A DNA stretch of 16,646 nt from Bacteroidales bacterium (GCA_021107685.1 JAIOSH010000481.1:1-16646); one strand, 5' to 3'; counted from the first letter of the stretch, positions 7,531 to 16,230 are shown. The notes: generated from the letters alone by a model not told the origin. Made by a program: numbers and translations.

Positions 7531-8886
7531 TTAATGGAATGGAATAATTCCCGTGTAATTTTCAGGAGTTATTTTTTTCAGTTCATCTTTTATTGAGCCC
7601 GAAACATTTAATTTATTAATAAAATTTTCTATTACTTTTTTATCAATTTTTTTATTAGTACGAGTCAGGTTTTTAAGTGTTTCGTAAGGTTTAGGGTAAT
7701 TTTCCCTTCGTAAAACAGTTTGAATGGCTTCGGCAACAACAGCCCAGTTATTATGTAAATCTTCATAAATTTTTTCTTTATTAAGTATTAGCTTATTCAA
7801 TCCTTTCATTAAGGAATTAATAGCAATAATAGTGTGAGCTATTGGCACACCGATATTTCTTATTACTGTTGAATCTGTTAAGTCGCGTTGTAATCTTGAA
7901 ATAGGTAATTTTGATGAAAGATGTTCAAATAAAGCATTAGCAATTCCTAAATTACCTTCTGAATTTTCAAAATCCAAAGGATTAACTTTATGTGGCATTG
8001 CTGATGAGCCAACTTCTCCGGGTTTTATTGTTTGTTTAAAATAATCCATTGAAATATAAGTCCAGAAATCTCTGTTTAAATCAATTAATATTGTATTAAT
8101 TCTTTTTAAGTTATCAAAAAAAGCTGCCAGATTATCATAATGTTCAATTTGAGTAGTAGTTTTTAAACGCTCCAAACCAAAGCGGTTTTTTATAAAATTA
8201 TCAGCAAATTCCATCCAGTTAATTTCAGGATATGCAACATAATGAGCATTAAAGTTACCGGTTGCTCCTCCAAATTTTGCACAGAAAGGAATTGTTTTTA
8301 ATAATTTTAATTGTTGTGTTAATCGTTCGGCAAAAACATAAATTTCCTTACCTAAAATAGTTGGGGAAGCCGGTTGCCCATGAGTGCGGGCAAGTAAAGG
8401 AATATTTTTCCATTGCTTTGATAATTGAATTAGTTTATTCAATAATTTTTTTAAAGACGGGTATAAAACATCTTCATAAGCCAGCTTTAAAGTATAAGGT
8501 ATTGCTGTATTGTTAATATCCTGAGATGTTAAACCAAAATGGATAAATTCTTTATATTCGGAAAGACCTAATTTGTCAAATTTTTTCTTAACATAATATT
8601 CAACAGCTTTTATATCATGGTTTGTGGTTTTTTCAATATTTTTAACTGTAATAGCATCTTTAAAAGTAAAATCCCGGCAAATAGCTCTTAAATCCTCAAA
8701 CTTTTTTTTGTCGAAATTTTCTAACTGTGGCAAAGGCAAATTACATAAAGCAATGAAATATTCAACTTCAACAAGTACTCTGTAGTTAATAAATGCAGCT
8801 TCTGAAAAATAGTAAGATAATCCTTCAATTTGTTTTTTGTAACGACCGTCAATTGGAGAAACGGCACTAACATTTGATATTTCCAT
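7531..8886 (-). CDS. purB: Adenylosuccinate lyase
   Basis: PurB catalyses two fumarate-releasing steps of purine synthesis: SAICAR to AICAR, and adenylosuccinate to AMP. The 451 residues and the N-terminus (VSAVSPIDGRYKKQ) are of the longer E. coli type, not the shorter Bacillus type. The fumarase/aspartase superfamily signature GSSAMPHKVNP lies at 293-303, placing the catalytic serine of the mobile loop at Ser295 and the conserved Lys300 and Asn302 as in the family. The general-acid histidine region ARTHGQPASPT has His169. TSQDINNTA carries the substrate-binding loop. The enzyme is a cytoplasmic tetramer in its family. The gene starts six bases after dacA stops and should be the last gene of a DUF58-dacA-purB transcript. 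The inverted-repeat element follows its stop. Confidence 0.97.
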   Translation of the reverse strand: MEISNVSAVSPIDGRYKKQIEGLSYYFSEAAFINYRVLVEVEYFIALCNLPLPQLENFDKKKFEDLRAICRDFTFKDAITVKNIEKTTNHDIKAVEYYVKKKFDKLGLSEYKEFIHFGLTSQDINNTAIPYTLKLAYEDVLYPSLKKLLNKLIQLSKQWKNIPLLARTHGQPASPTILGKEIYVFAERLTQQLKLLKTIPFCAKFGGATGNFNAHYVAYPEINWMEFADNFIKNRFGLERLKTTTQIEHYDNLAAFFDNLKRINTILIDLNRDFWTYISMDYFKQTIKPGEVGSSAMPHKVNPLDFENSEGNLGIANALFEHLSSKLPISRLQRDLTDSTVIRNIGVPIAHTIIAINSLMKGLNKLILNKEKIYEDLHNNWAVVAEAIQTVLRRENYPKPYETLKNLTRTNKKIDKKVIENFINKLNVSGSIKDELKKITPENYTGIIPFH

Positions 8887-8892
8887 ATATTT

Positions 8893-9684
8893 TTATTTTA
8901 TATCGGTTTCCAGAAAATTTTTTAATTGATTCGATTGAATATTTGTTTTAATTTTTCCATCTTTAGAATATGAAATATTTCCTGTTTGTTCAGATACAAT
9001 TATTGCCAGTGCATCGGATTGTTCAGTAACTCCTATTGCTGCTCTGTGTCTCAGTCCAAGTTCGGAAGAGATATCCTGATTTTTTGATAAAGGGAGAATG
9101 CATCTTGCTGCTTTTATTTTATTTTTAAAAATTATTACTGCACCATCATGTAAAGGACTGTTTTTAAAAAATATATTTTCAATTAATTGTTCTGATATAT
9201 TTGCATTAATTATTTCACCCGTTTCAATATATTGTTTTAATTCATTTATGTTGGCAATAACTATAAGTGCCCCTGTTTTAGATTGAGCCATTTTTTTACA
9301 TGCATTAATAATTTTATCAATTTCAAAGATTAATGTATTATCAATATTTAATTTCCAAAATAAAAATCGTTTGCGTTTTCGATTTATAAAACTTGGAGTT
9401 CCCAATAAAAGCAGAAATTTTCTGATCTCAGGCTGAAAAACAACTATTAATGCAATAAAACCAACACTGATAAATGCTCCGAGAATTTCACCGAGCAAAT
9501 CCATTTCTAATGCTTTAACTAAATTCCATATTAAGTAAACAGCAACAATACCAAAAAGTATATTAATTGCAACAGTTCCTTTTAAAAGTTTATATAATCC
9601 GTATAATAATAATGCTACTAAAAAAATATCAATAACATCTAACAGATGAATCTCAATAAAAGTGGTTATGTATAGTGTTAACAT
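8893..9684 (-). CDS. dacA: Diadenylate cyclase, membrane c-di-AMP synthase (CdaA/DacA type)
   Basis: The enzyme joins two ATP into cyclic di-AMP, a second messenger tied to potassium, osmotic and cell-wall control in the family. The 263-residue protein has three predicted membrane helices (about 13-35, 38-56 and 66-83), followed by a soluble DAC domain. The catalytic DGA motif is at 180-182 (LHDGAVI) and the RHR motif at 212-214 (GLRHRAAIG), both intact, so it should be active. This is the CdaA architecture. No regulator gene of the cdaR type is adjacent, which fits Bacteroidetes. The gene begins 12 bases after the DUF58 gene and ends six bases before purB, so co-transcription with both is likely. 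In many Bacteroidetes folP precedes this gene (from memory), and here a DUF58 gene takes that place. Confidence 0.95.
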   Translation of the reverse strand: MLTLYITTFIEIHLLDVIDIFLVALLLYGLYKLLKGTVAINILFGIVAVYLIWNLVKALEMDLLGEILGAFISVGFIALIVVFQPEIRKFLLLLGTPSFINRKRKRFLFWKLNIDNTLIFEIDKIINACKKMAQSKTGALIVIANINELKQYIETGEIINANISEQLIENIFFKNSPLHDGAVIIFKNKIKAARCILPLSKNQDISSELGLRHRAAIGVTEQSDALAIIVSEQTGNISYSKDGKIKTNIQSNQLKNFLETDIK

Positions 9685-9696
9685 TAAATTGATAAT

Positions 9697-10632
9697 TTAG
9701 TACAATTTTTTTCTTTTTAAAAGATAAGGCAGTAATATTTGTTCAAACCCTTTATTTATGTCTGCTTCAATAAAATCTATCCTGTATTGCCCGCATTTAA
9801 GTTTTAATTTATTTTTAAAATCCCCGGTTGATTTGATATATTGGTCTTTGACTTCATTGGGGCGAACCTTTAATTCTTCTCCGCTTTCCATATCAATAAA
9901 TTTATATGGTCGGTTTTCAAAATCAAAGTCCAGTTCTTTTTGTTTATCTATAACGTGAAACAAGATTACTTCGTGTTTATTATGTCTAAGATGTTGTAAT
10001 GCAGAGAACAGATCATTAGCAGAGCTGGTATTTTCGAGCATATCACTAAATATTATAACTAAAGATCGTTTATGAATATTTTCTGCAATCTGATGTAAAG
10101 CTTTAGTAGCTGATGTTTTTTTGCGTGTAGATGTAGAAATAGGCATTAACAATTTTTCAAGTTCAGTATATAAAAATTTTTGATGAACAGAACTTGATTT
10201 AGCCTGTGTATGTAATTCAATGTCTTCGGAGAACTTGCTCAAACCAACAGCATCACGTTGTTTTTTTAATAAATTGATTAAAGCAGCAGCAGCATAGACC
10301 GAAAAAGTAATCTTATTTGGATTATCTATAGAGATATTTTCTTTAACAGGAAAATACATTGAAGAAGAAACATCAATAATAAGCTGGCATCTTAGATTAG
10401 TTTCTTCTTCATAACGTTTTACAAATAGCTTATCGGTTCTTCCATATAATTTCCAGTCAATATGTTTAATTGATTCGCCTGTATTATATAAGCGATGTTC
10501 GGCAAATTCAACTGAAAAGCCGTGAAAGGGGCTTTTGTGAAGCCCTGTAATGAATCCTTCAACTACCTGTTTGACAATAAACTCTAAAGAGCTAAATTGC
10601 TGCAGCTTGTTATGATCAATAAAATAATCCAC
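9697..10632 (-). CDS. DUF58 protein with von Willebrand A-like domain
   Basis: The protein has 311 residues with no membrane helix. The DUF58 signature is clear at about 38-76: HGFSVEFAEHRLY, then GESIKHIDWKLYGRTDKLFVKRYEEE. It leads into a von Willebrand A-like fold with a complete-looking metal site: DVSSS (DxSxS) at 87-91, Thr173, and Asp197 in IIFSDMLE. Such proteins are usually partners of MoxR AAA+ ATPases and BatA-type membrane proteins, acting in assembly or stress tolerance, but no moxR or bat gene is visible here, so the role is uncertain. The start is GTG at 10632, since no ATG occurs until codon 92, inside the domain. The gene is first of a tight cluster with dacA and purB. I see no convincing promoter box upstream. 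Confidence 0.9.
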   Translation of the reverse strand: MDYFIDHNKLQQFSSLEFIVKQVVEGFITGLHKSPFHGFSVEFAEHRLYNTGESIKHIDWKLYGRTDKLFVKRYEEETNLRCQLIIDVSSSMYFPVKENISIDNPNKITFSVYAAAALINLLKKQRDAVGLSKFSEDIELHTQAKSSSVHQKFLYTELEKLLMPISTSTRKKTSATKALHQIAENIHKRSLVIIFSDMLENTSSANDLFSALQHLRHNKHEVILFHVIDKQKELDFDFENRPYKFIDMESGEELKVRPNEVKDQYIKSTGDFKNKLKLKCGQYRIDFIEADINKGFEQILLPYLLKRKKLY

Positions 10633-10708
10633 TTTAACTATTGCTTTGTAAATTTTGTTAAAAACAAACTTTTAATGATTAATTGATATTTTAATAATAC
10701 CTAAAGCT

Positions 10709-10959
10709 GTTATACGTTATTTGTTATTAGTTATAAGGCATTATATCTTCACGAAACATATTTCTATCAGTTTATATAGTGCCTGAACGAAAGCGTTGTT
10801 TCTTGTCATTTCGACCGGAGGGAGAAATCTCAAGTCCTGACATACAGATTGATGGAGATTTCTCCCTTCGGTCGAAATGACAGTTTTGAATAGTTTTTCG
10901 TGCGGGCACTATAAAAGATTTATTTGTATTACTATCACATATAACATTTAACGTATAAC
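10709..10959. repeat. Outer inverted repeat enclosing the palindromic element
   Basis: The left arm (10709-10734) begins GTTATACGTTA and continues TTTGTTATTAGTTAT. The reverse complement of 10934-10959 begins with the same 11 bases and matches 21 of 26 positions overall. The arms enclose the smaller palindrome at 10775-10913. A related direct copy (ACGTTATGTTTATTAG) lies at 10991-11006. Confidence 0.55.
10775..10913. repeat. Palindromic MITE-like intergenic element
   Basis: Two 28-base inner arms, 10804-10831 and 10855-10882, are reverse complements with a single mismatch. Each carries TGTCATTTCGACC and GGGAGAAATCTC. They are separated by a 23-base loop. Outside them the symmetry continues less perfectly to TATAGTGCC...ACGAAA on the left and its counterpart ending GGCACTATA on the right, giving a 139-base element whose ends are near-mirror images. 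There is no coding frame, so it would be a non-autonomous element. I recall similar TCATTTCGACCGAAGGGAGAAATCTC-type repeats scattered in Bacteroidetes genomes, but cannot check. As RNA it would form a very stable stem of about 28 bp downstream of trxA. Confidence 0.75.
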
Positions 10960-11049
10960 TCTTTTTTATATTTGATTGTAACCTTGAGTTACGTTATGTT
11001 TATTAGTGTATATATTTGACATATCGCATCTCTCTAACCTGATCTATTT

Positions 11050-11367
11050 TTACAGATGTGATTCTAATTTGCTGACTAAGACTTGTTTTGGAACTGCTCC
11101 AACCTGTTTATCAATAATTTCACCATCTTTAAAGAAAAGAACTGTTGGGATATTACGAATTCCGAATTTTGCTGAGACTCCCGGATTGTTATCAACATCA
11201 ACTTTTCCAACAACGACTTTTCCTTCATATTCTTGCCCGATTTCCTGAACAATAGGTCCGATCATTCTACAAGGACCGCACCATTCCGCCCAAAAATCAA
11301 GTATAACCAATTTGTCTGATTTTAATACTATTTCTTCAAAATTTGCATCTGTTATTTCTAAAGCCAT
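11050..11367 (-). CDS. trxA: Thioredoxin
   Basis: This is a 105-residue cytoplasmic thioredoxin that reduces protein disulfides and is itself recharged by thioredoxin reductase. The active site WCGPC is at 29-33 with redox cysteines Cys30 and Cys33. The preceding LDFWAEW strand and the cis-proline loop RNIPT (Pro74) complete the fold, and the length is typical. There is no signal peptide, so it acts in the cytoplasm. It begins 90 bases after dnaE ends and has its own promoter box, so it may be transcribed with or without dnaE. A dnaE-trxA arrangement is common in Bacteroidetes. Downstream lies the palindromic element. Confidence 0.97.
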   Translation of the reverse strand: MALEITDANFEEIVLKSDKLVILDFWAEWCGPCRMIGPIVQEIGQEYEGKVVVGKVDVDNNPGVSAKFGIRNIPTVLFFKDGEIIDKQVGAVPKQVLVSKLESHL

Positions 11368-11405
11368 AATTTATAAATTTTAATTGTTAAACTTTATTTG
11401 TTTTT

Positions 11406-11413
11406 CAAATGTA
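11406..11413 (-). promoter_or_regulatory. -7 box for trxA
   Basis: The minus strand reads TACATTTG, an exact TAnnTTTG match within the dnaE-trxA gap, 38 bases before the trxA ATG. The -33 position lacks a TTTG. It suggests an internal promoter allowing trxA expression separately from dnaE. Confidence 0.45.
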
Positions 11414-11457
11414 TAATATTTTTTAATTTGTAATTAAAATTTTCAGATAATTCTTTA

Positions 11458-14400
11458 TTAACTTAGTTTGTATTTAATGCCGGGATAACTATTAATCGCT
11501 TTAATAAAGTATGAACCATCCACTCTATATTTTTTTGATGGCATTTCAACCGAAATATTATCAGCAATATCAGTAATATGAAATTTTAGATTGCATTTTC
11601 CTTTATTGGAGTTTACCAAGCTGTGGATTTCTTCAATCATTTTTTCAGAAAGATCATTTAGAGAAAGTTGAATAATAATTTCGTGTGTAAATTTATTCAA
11701 AACTTCTGAAAGCAAATTTATATTTGTAATTTTTATTTCCAGTTGGTCGGTTGATTTATATCTGTATTGAACCCTTGCCTTGATGAATAATGAAGAGCCT
11801 TCTATAAGAAAATGTTTCATTTTAAGATATTCTTCTGAAAATAAAACCAACTGAATTGTATCGGAAAAATCTTCAATTGTAAATGACCCATAAGGATTTC
11901 CGTTTTTTGTTGTTTTATGTGAAACAGAAGTAACTATTCCGGCAAAACTCACTGTTTTATTTTTGAATAAATTCAGGTTGGATTTTAAATTACTTAATGT
12001 AACATTACAAAAGTTGTCAATTTCAATTTTAAAGTCTTCTAATGGATGACCTGACATATAAAATCCTGTTACTTCTTTTTCCTTTTTCAATTGTTCGAGC
12101 TTAGTCCATGGCTCGCAAACAGGAAGTTCAGGGTCATTTATCTCAGTTTCAAAATCATCACCAAAAAGCGAAACTTGTGAAGAATTTTTTTTCTCCTGAT
12201 AATTAGCAGCATATTTAATAATTTTTTCTATAAAAACAGAATCGTCAGTGTCTTTTCTGTAAAAATACTGCGCTCTGTGGGTATCTTTAAAACGATCAAA
12301 AGCACCTGCCATTGCAAGAGCTTCCAGGCTTCTTTTATTCACCGAACGAAGGTTGATTTTTTTTGTAAAGTCAAAAATATTTGTAAATAAGCCGGTTTTA
12401 TTTTTTTCTTCAATGATACATTTAACTGCGGCTTCGCCAACACCTTTTATAGCAGCCATACCAAAGCGTATTTCTCCATTTTTATTTACTGTGAAATTAA
12501 CTTCACTTTCATTAATATCAGGTCCTAAAACCTGGATATTTTGTCGTTTAGTTTCATCAATAAAAAAAGTAATTTTTTTAATATCATTCAGATTATGTGT
12601 TAAAACCGCAGCCATATATTCAGCAGGATAATGAGCTTTAAGATATGCAGTTTGATAAGCAATAATAGAATAAGCAGCAGAATGAGAACGGTTAAAGCCA
12701 TATTTTGCAAATTCCTGCATTGTTGCAAAAACATTTTCAGCTTTTTCTTTATCAACACCTTTTTCCTTTGCACCTTCAACAAAAATAGTTTTTTGTTGTT
12801 CCATAATATCCATTTTTTTCTTCCCCATTGCCCTGCGTAATATATCTGCTTTTCCTAAAGTAAAACCACCCATGATCTGTGCTGTTTGCATTATCTGCTC
12901 CTGATAAACCATTATTCCATAAGTCGGTTTAAGGATTTCTTCCAGCATTGGATGAGGATATTCAACTTTTTCTTTACCTTGCTTTCTTTTGATAAAAGTT
13001 GGTATAAAATCCATAGGTCCCGGACGATAAAGAGCATTCATAGCAATCAGGTCTTCCAGGTTTGTGGGCTTTAATTCCTTTAAATGACTTCTCATTCCTT
13101 CTGATTCAAACTGGAATGTACCTATTGAATCACCGCGTTGATATAATTCAAAAGTTTTTTCATCATCTAAAGGGATTTCTTCAATATCAATTTTAACATC
13201 ATGTCTTTTATATATATTATCAATAGCGTCTTTAATAATGGAAAGAGTTTTAAGTCCTAAAAAATCCATTTTAAGCATACCAACCGATTCTACAAGTTTA
13301 CCCTCATATTGTGTAACCATCAGCTTAGAATCTTTAGCAGTGCTTAAAGGTACATAATTTATAAGGTCATCGGGTCCGATAATAACACCACAGGCATGTG
13401 TTCCTGTATGTCGTGCTGAACCTTCCAGGGTTTCAGCAAGAGATAATGTTTTTTTAGCTAAAGCTTCACCTTTGTTTTTTATTTCTGTTAATTCCGGTAC
13501 TTCTTTATATGCTTGTTTTAGAGTGATTCCGGGTTTTTCAGGAACTAATTTTGCCAGTTTGTCAGCTTCAGGTAAAGGAAGTTTAAGAACACGGGCTACA
13601 TCTCTGATTGATGATTTTGCTGCCATAGTCCCAAATGTTACAATTTGTGCAACTTTTTTTTCACCATATTTATCAACTACATATTTAAGAACTTTTTCAC
13701 GACCTTCATCATCAAAGTCAATATCAATATCAGGCATTGATACTCTTTCGGGATTAAGAAAGCGTTCAAAAAGTAAATTGTAATTAATTGGGTCAATATT
13801 GGTAATACCAGTACAATAAGCAACTACAGAGCCTGCTGCCGAACCTCTGCCGGGTCCGACAGTTACACCCATTTTTTTGGCTTCATTAATAAAATCCTGA
13901 ACTATAAGAAAATATCCGGGTAATCCGATTTTTTTTATAACAGAAAGTTCAAAATCTATTCTCTCCTTAATTTCATTAGTAAAATCAGGATAAAGCTTTT
14001 TTGAGCCTTTATAAGTTAAATGCTTTAAATATTCATCTTGTGAGTTAAAACCTTCGGGTAATGGGAAATCGGGTAACACAATTTTATGTTCCAATTTAAA
14101 ATCTTCAATTTTATCAACAATTTCCCGTGTATTTGACAGAACCTCCGGATTATCGGCAAACAATTCAGCCATTTGTTCAGGTGTGCGAAGAAATTCCTGT
14201 CCTGTATAATGTAAGCCTTTTTCATCATCAAAATCCTTACCTGTATTTAAGCAAATTAAAATATGATGAGCTTCAAAATCTTCGGCATTAACAAAATGAA
14301 CATCATTTGTAGCAATAACTTTTAAATTATTTTTTTCAGCAAGGTCTAAAAGCGTTTTATTAACTATTTTTTGTTCAGGAAGTTCATGATTCATTATTTC

Positions 14401-14916
14401 AAGGTAAAAGTCTTCTCCAAAAATTTCTTTATATTCCTCTATTAATTCCTGTGCTTTTTGCTCGCCATTATTAATAATTACCGTAGGAATTTCTCCACCA
14501 AGACAAGCACTAGTAGCTATCAAACCTTCACTATATTTTTTAAGCAATTCTTTATCAATACGGGGAGTATAGTAAAAACCTTCTAAATAGCCTAAAGAAC
14601 TTAATTTTAAAAGATTTCTGTAACCTGTCATATTCTTTGCAAGTAAAATCAGGTGATATCCACTACGGTCTTTTTTACCTTTTTTATCAAAACGGCTGTT
14701 CTTAGCAACATAAATTTCGCAACCTATTATAGGTTTAATTCCCTGCTTTTTAGCTTCAAAATAGAACTTTAACACACCATACATATTACCATGATCGGTA
14801 ATTGCAAGAGCATTCATACCATATTTTTTTGCTTTTGATATTAAAGTTTCAATATTAGCTGCACCATCTAATATGGAGTATTGTGTATGTACATGTAAAT
14901 GTGTAAAGTCCGGCAT
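11458..14916 (-). CDS. dnaE: DNA polymerase III alpha subunit
   Basis: This is the replicative polymerase of the chromosome (DnaE type, family C). It has 1152 residues, normal length. The N-terminal PHP domain opens with HLHVHTQYSILDG (His6, His8, His10) and keeps the other metal-binding motifs (TDHGN, SACLGGEI, NDVHF), so it may still bind metal or proofread. The polymerase palm has GPGRGS from 354, PDIDIDF with Asp396 and Asp398, and MDFLGL with Asp551, matching the three catalytic aspartates of the E. coli enzyme. The fingers region includes GFNRSHSAAYSIIAYQ. A likely beta-clamp binding motif, QVSLF, is at 914-918. An OB-fold follows (about 985-1065). No DnaQ-like exonuclease insertion is present, so it is not PolC. 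The gene is divergent from prfA and is followed by trxA. Confidence 0.98.
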   Translation of the reverse strand: MPDFTHLHVHTQYSILDGAANIETLISKAKKYGMNALAITDHGNMYGVLKFYFEAKKQGIKPIIGCEIYVAKNSRFDKKGKKDRSGYHLILLAKNMTGYRNLLKLSSLGYLEGFYYTPRIDKELLKKYSEGLIATSACLGGEIPTVIINNGEQKAQELIEEYKEIFGEDFYLEIMNHELPEQKIVNKTLLDLAEKNNLKVIATNDVHFVNAEDFEAHHILICLNTGKDFDDEKGLHYTGQEFLRTPEQMAELFADNPEVLSNTREIVDKIEDFKLEHKIVLPDFPLPEGFNSQDEYLKHLTYKGSKKLYPDFTNEIKERIDFELSVIKKIGLPGYFLIVQDFINEAKKMGVTVGPGRGSAAGSVVAYCTGITNIDPINYNLLFERFLNPERVSMPDIDIDFDDEGREKVLKYVVDKYGEKKVAQIVTFGTMAAKSSIRDVARVLKLPLPEADKLAKLVPEKPGITLKQAYKEVPELTEIKNKGEALAKKTLSLAETLEGSARHTGTHACGVIIGPDDLINYVPLSTAKDSKLMVTQYEGKLVESVGMLKMDFLGLKTLSIIKDAIDNIYKRHDVKIDIEEIPLDDEKTFELYQRGDSIGTFQFESEGMRSHLKELKPTNLEDLIAMNALYRPGPMDFIPTFIKRKQGKEKVEYPHPMLEEILKPTYGIMVYQEQIMQTAQIMGGFTLGKADILRRAMGKKKMDIMEQQKTIFVEGAKEKGVDKEKAENVFATMQEFAKYGFNRSHSAAYSIIAYQTAYLKAHYPAEYMAAVLTHNLNDIKKITFFIDETKRQNIQVLGPDINESEVNFTVNKNGEIRFGMAAIKGVGEAAVKCIIEEKNKTGLFTNIFDFTKKINLRSVNKRSLEALAMAGAFDRFKDTHRAQYFYRKDTDDSVFIEKIIKYAANYQEKKNSSQVSLFGDDFETEINDPELPVCEPWTKLEQLKKEKEVTGFYMSGHPLEDFKIEIDNFCNVTLSNLKSNLNLFKNKTVSFAGIVTSVSHKTTKNGNPYGSFTIEDFSDTIQLVLFSEEYLKMKHFLIEGSSLFIKARVQYRYKSTDQLEIKITNINLLSEVLNKFTHEIIIQLSLNDLSEKMIEEIHSLVNSNKGKCNLKFHITDIADNISVEMPSKKYRVDGSYFIKAINSYPGIKYKLS

Positions 14917-14990
14917 ATTTTTTATTCTAATTTTTAACTTGCTGTGTTTAAGTTTATTTATTTATAAAGACTAAATTAATTTTGAAAATG

Positions 14991-15018
14991 TAAAAGTATA
15001 TAAAAACGAAAAAACAAA
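14991..15018 (-). promoter_or_regulatory. Possible dnaE promoter
   Basis: The minus strand has TTTG (15018-15015), then 16 bases, then TACTTTTA (14998-14991), a seven-of-eight match to TAnnTTTG. The spacing is short and the last base differs, so this is a weak candidate. It would give a leader of about 70 bases. Confidence 0.25.
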
Positions 15019-15033
15019 ATTGATTATTTATTG

Positions 15034-15041
15034 TAATTTCG
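15034..15041 (+). promoter_or_regulatory. Possible -7 box for prfA
   Basis: TAATTTCG differs from TAnnTTTG at one base and ends 27 bases before the prfA ATG. It lies in the 152-base divergent region shared with dnaE. No -33 motif is clear. Confidence 0.3.
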
Positions 15042-15068
15042 CAAAAAATTTATCAAATTTATTATCAG

Positions 15069-16145
15069 ATGAAAATAATAGAGAAATTAGAAGACATATA
15101 CAAACGCTATGAAGAAATAGCTGAGCAAATGAACGACCCTGTTGTGGTTTCGGATATGAAGCGATATATTAAGCTGAGTAAGGATTTTAAAGATTTACAG
15201 CCAATAGTTAATGCATATAAAAAATATAAAAATATTCTTGATAATATTAAATCTGCCAAAGAAATTTTATATGATGAGAAAGATGAAGAGTTCAGGACAA
15301 TGGCAAAAGAAGAGCTTGCAGAATTGACAATTCAGAGAGATAAATTAGAGGAAGATATCAGAGTAATGCTGATACCGGAAGATCCTCAGGATAGCAAGAA
15401 TGCAATAGTGGAAATCAGGGCTGGAACAGGTGGGGACGAAGCCAGCATTTTTGCAGGAGACCTTTACAGAATGTACATAAAACACTGTGAAATAAAAAAA
15501 TGGAAAGTAGAGTTAGTTGATTTTACCGAAGGAACTGTTGGTGGCTTTAAAGAAATTATTTTTAATGTTTCAGGAGAAAATGTTTACGGACAATTAAAAT
15601 ACGAATCAGGTGTTCACAGAGTTCAAAGAGTTCCGAAAACAGAAGCACAGGGAAGAGTTCATACTTCCGCTTCATCAGTAGTTATTTTACCGGAAGCCGA
15701 TAAATTTGATATTGAACTTAATGCTGCTGATATTAAAAAAGAAATTTTTTGTTCCTCAGGTCCGGGCGGACAATCTGTAAACACCACTTATTCTGCTGTC
15801 AGACTTACACATATACCTACAGGGATTTCTGCATCATGTCAGGACCAAAAATCCCAGATAAAAAATTTAGACAAAGCAATGTCAGTACTGCGAACAAGGA
15901 TTTATGAATTAGAGTATAAAAAACACCTTGATGAAGTTACTTCCAAAAGAAAAACAATGGTTTCAACCGGTGACCGTTCTGCAAAAATACGAACATATAA
16001 CTGGCCACAGGGAAGAGTTACGGATCACAGAATTCATTTAACACTCTACAGCCTCCCTTCAATAGTGAATGGAGACATCCAGGAATTGATTGACCAGTTA
16101 CAATTGGCAGAAAATGCCGAAAGACTTAAAGCTGAAATTAGTTAG
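15069..16145 (+). CDS. prfA: Peptide chain release factor 1
   Basis: RF1 recognises UAA and UAG stop codons and triggers peptide release on the ribosome. The 358 residues are full length. Domain 1 is a coiled-coil-like helical N-terminus (to about residue 100). The GGQ motif that enters the peptidyl-transferase centre is at 233-235, in GPGGQSVNTT, with Gln235 matching the methylated glutamine of E. coli RF1. The stop-codon reading motif is PxT, here PKT (189-191) in HRVQRVPKTEAQGR, which separates it from RF2 (SPF). There is no internal frameshift site, which also argues for RF1. pyrF follows after 85 bases on the same strand, a neighbourhood I recall from other Bacteroidetes. Confidence 0.98.
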   Translation: MKIIEKLEDIYKRYEEIAEQMNDPVVVSDMKRYIKLSKDFKDLQPIVNAYKKYKNILDNIKSAKEILYDEKDEEFRTMAKEELAELTIQRDKLEEDIRVMLIPEDPQDSKNAIVEIRAGTGGDEASIFAGDLYRMYIKHCEIKKWKVELVDFTEGTVGGFKEIIFNVSGENVYGQLKYESGVHRVQRVPKTEAQGRVHTSASSVVILPEADKFDIELNAADIKKEIFCSSGPGGQSVNTTYSAVRLTHIPTGISASCQDQKSQIKNLDKAMSVLRTRIYELEYKKHLDEVTSKRKTMVSTGDRSAKIRTYNWPQGRVTDHRIHLTLYSLPSIVNGDIQELIDQLQLAENAERLKAEIS

Positions 16146-16182
16146 TGTTTGTGAAAAAACTAGTTAGGCTCTTAAAAAAAAC

Positions 16183-16208
16183 ATTATTGATAACCCATTA
16201 ACAATAAT
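16183..16208 (+). terminator. Weak A/T-rich hairpin between prfA and pyrF
   Basis: ATTATTG (16183-16189) pairs with CAATAAT (16202-16208). Inside, after an A-A mismatch, TAA pairs with TTA around a CCCA loop. An eight-base A run precedes it and a T-rich stretch follows. The stem is almost all A-T, so it may only weaken transcription into pyrF or be incidental. Confidence 0.3.
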
Positions 16209-16230
16209 TTATTTATCAAAATAATTAATT

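Larger units (their letters stand above)
10633..11049. other. Intergenic region between trxA and the DUF58 gene
   Basis: These 417 bases contain no convincing gene. They hold a palindromic element (10775-10913), a second inverted-repeat pair around it (10709-10734 with 10934-10959), and a diverged direct copy of part of that outer arm at about 10991-11010. The flanks are A/T-rich. A promoter for the DUF58-dacA-purB cluster is expected here, but no exact TAnnTTTG was found near 10632. Confidence 0.6.

Noticed and set aside
13472..13783. 103-codon open frame on the plus strand
   Set aside because: It lies wholly antisense to the conserved polymerase core of dnaE and its translation shows no recognisable domain; it is a shadow frame.
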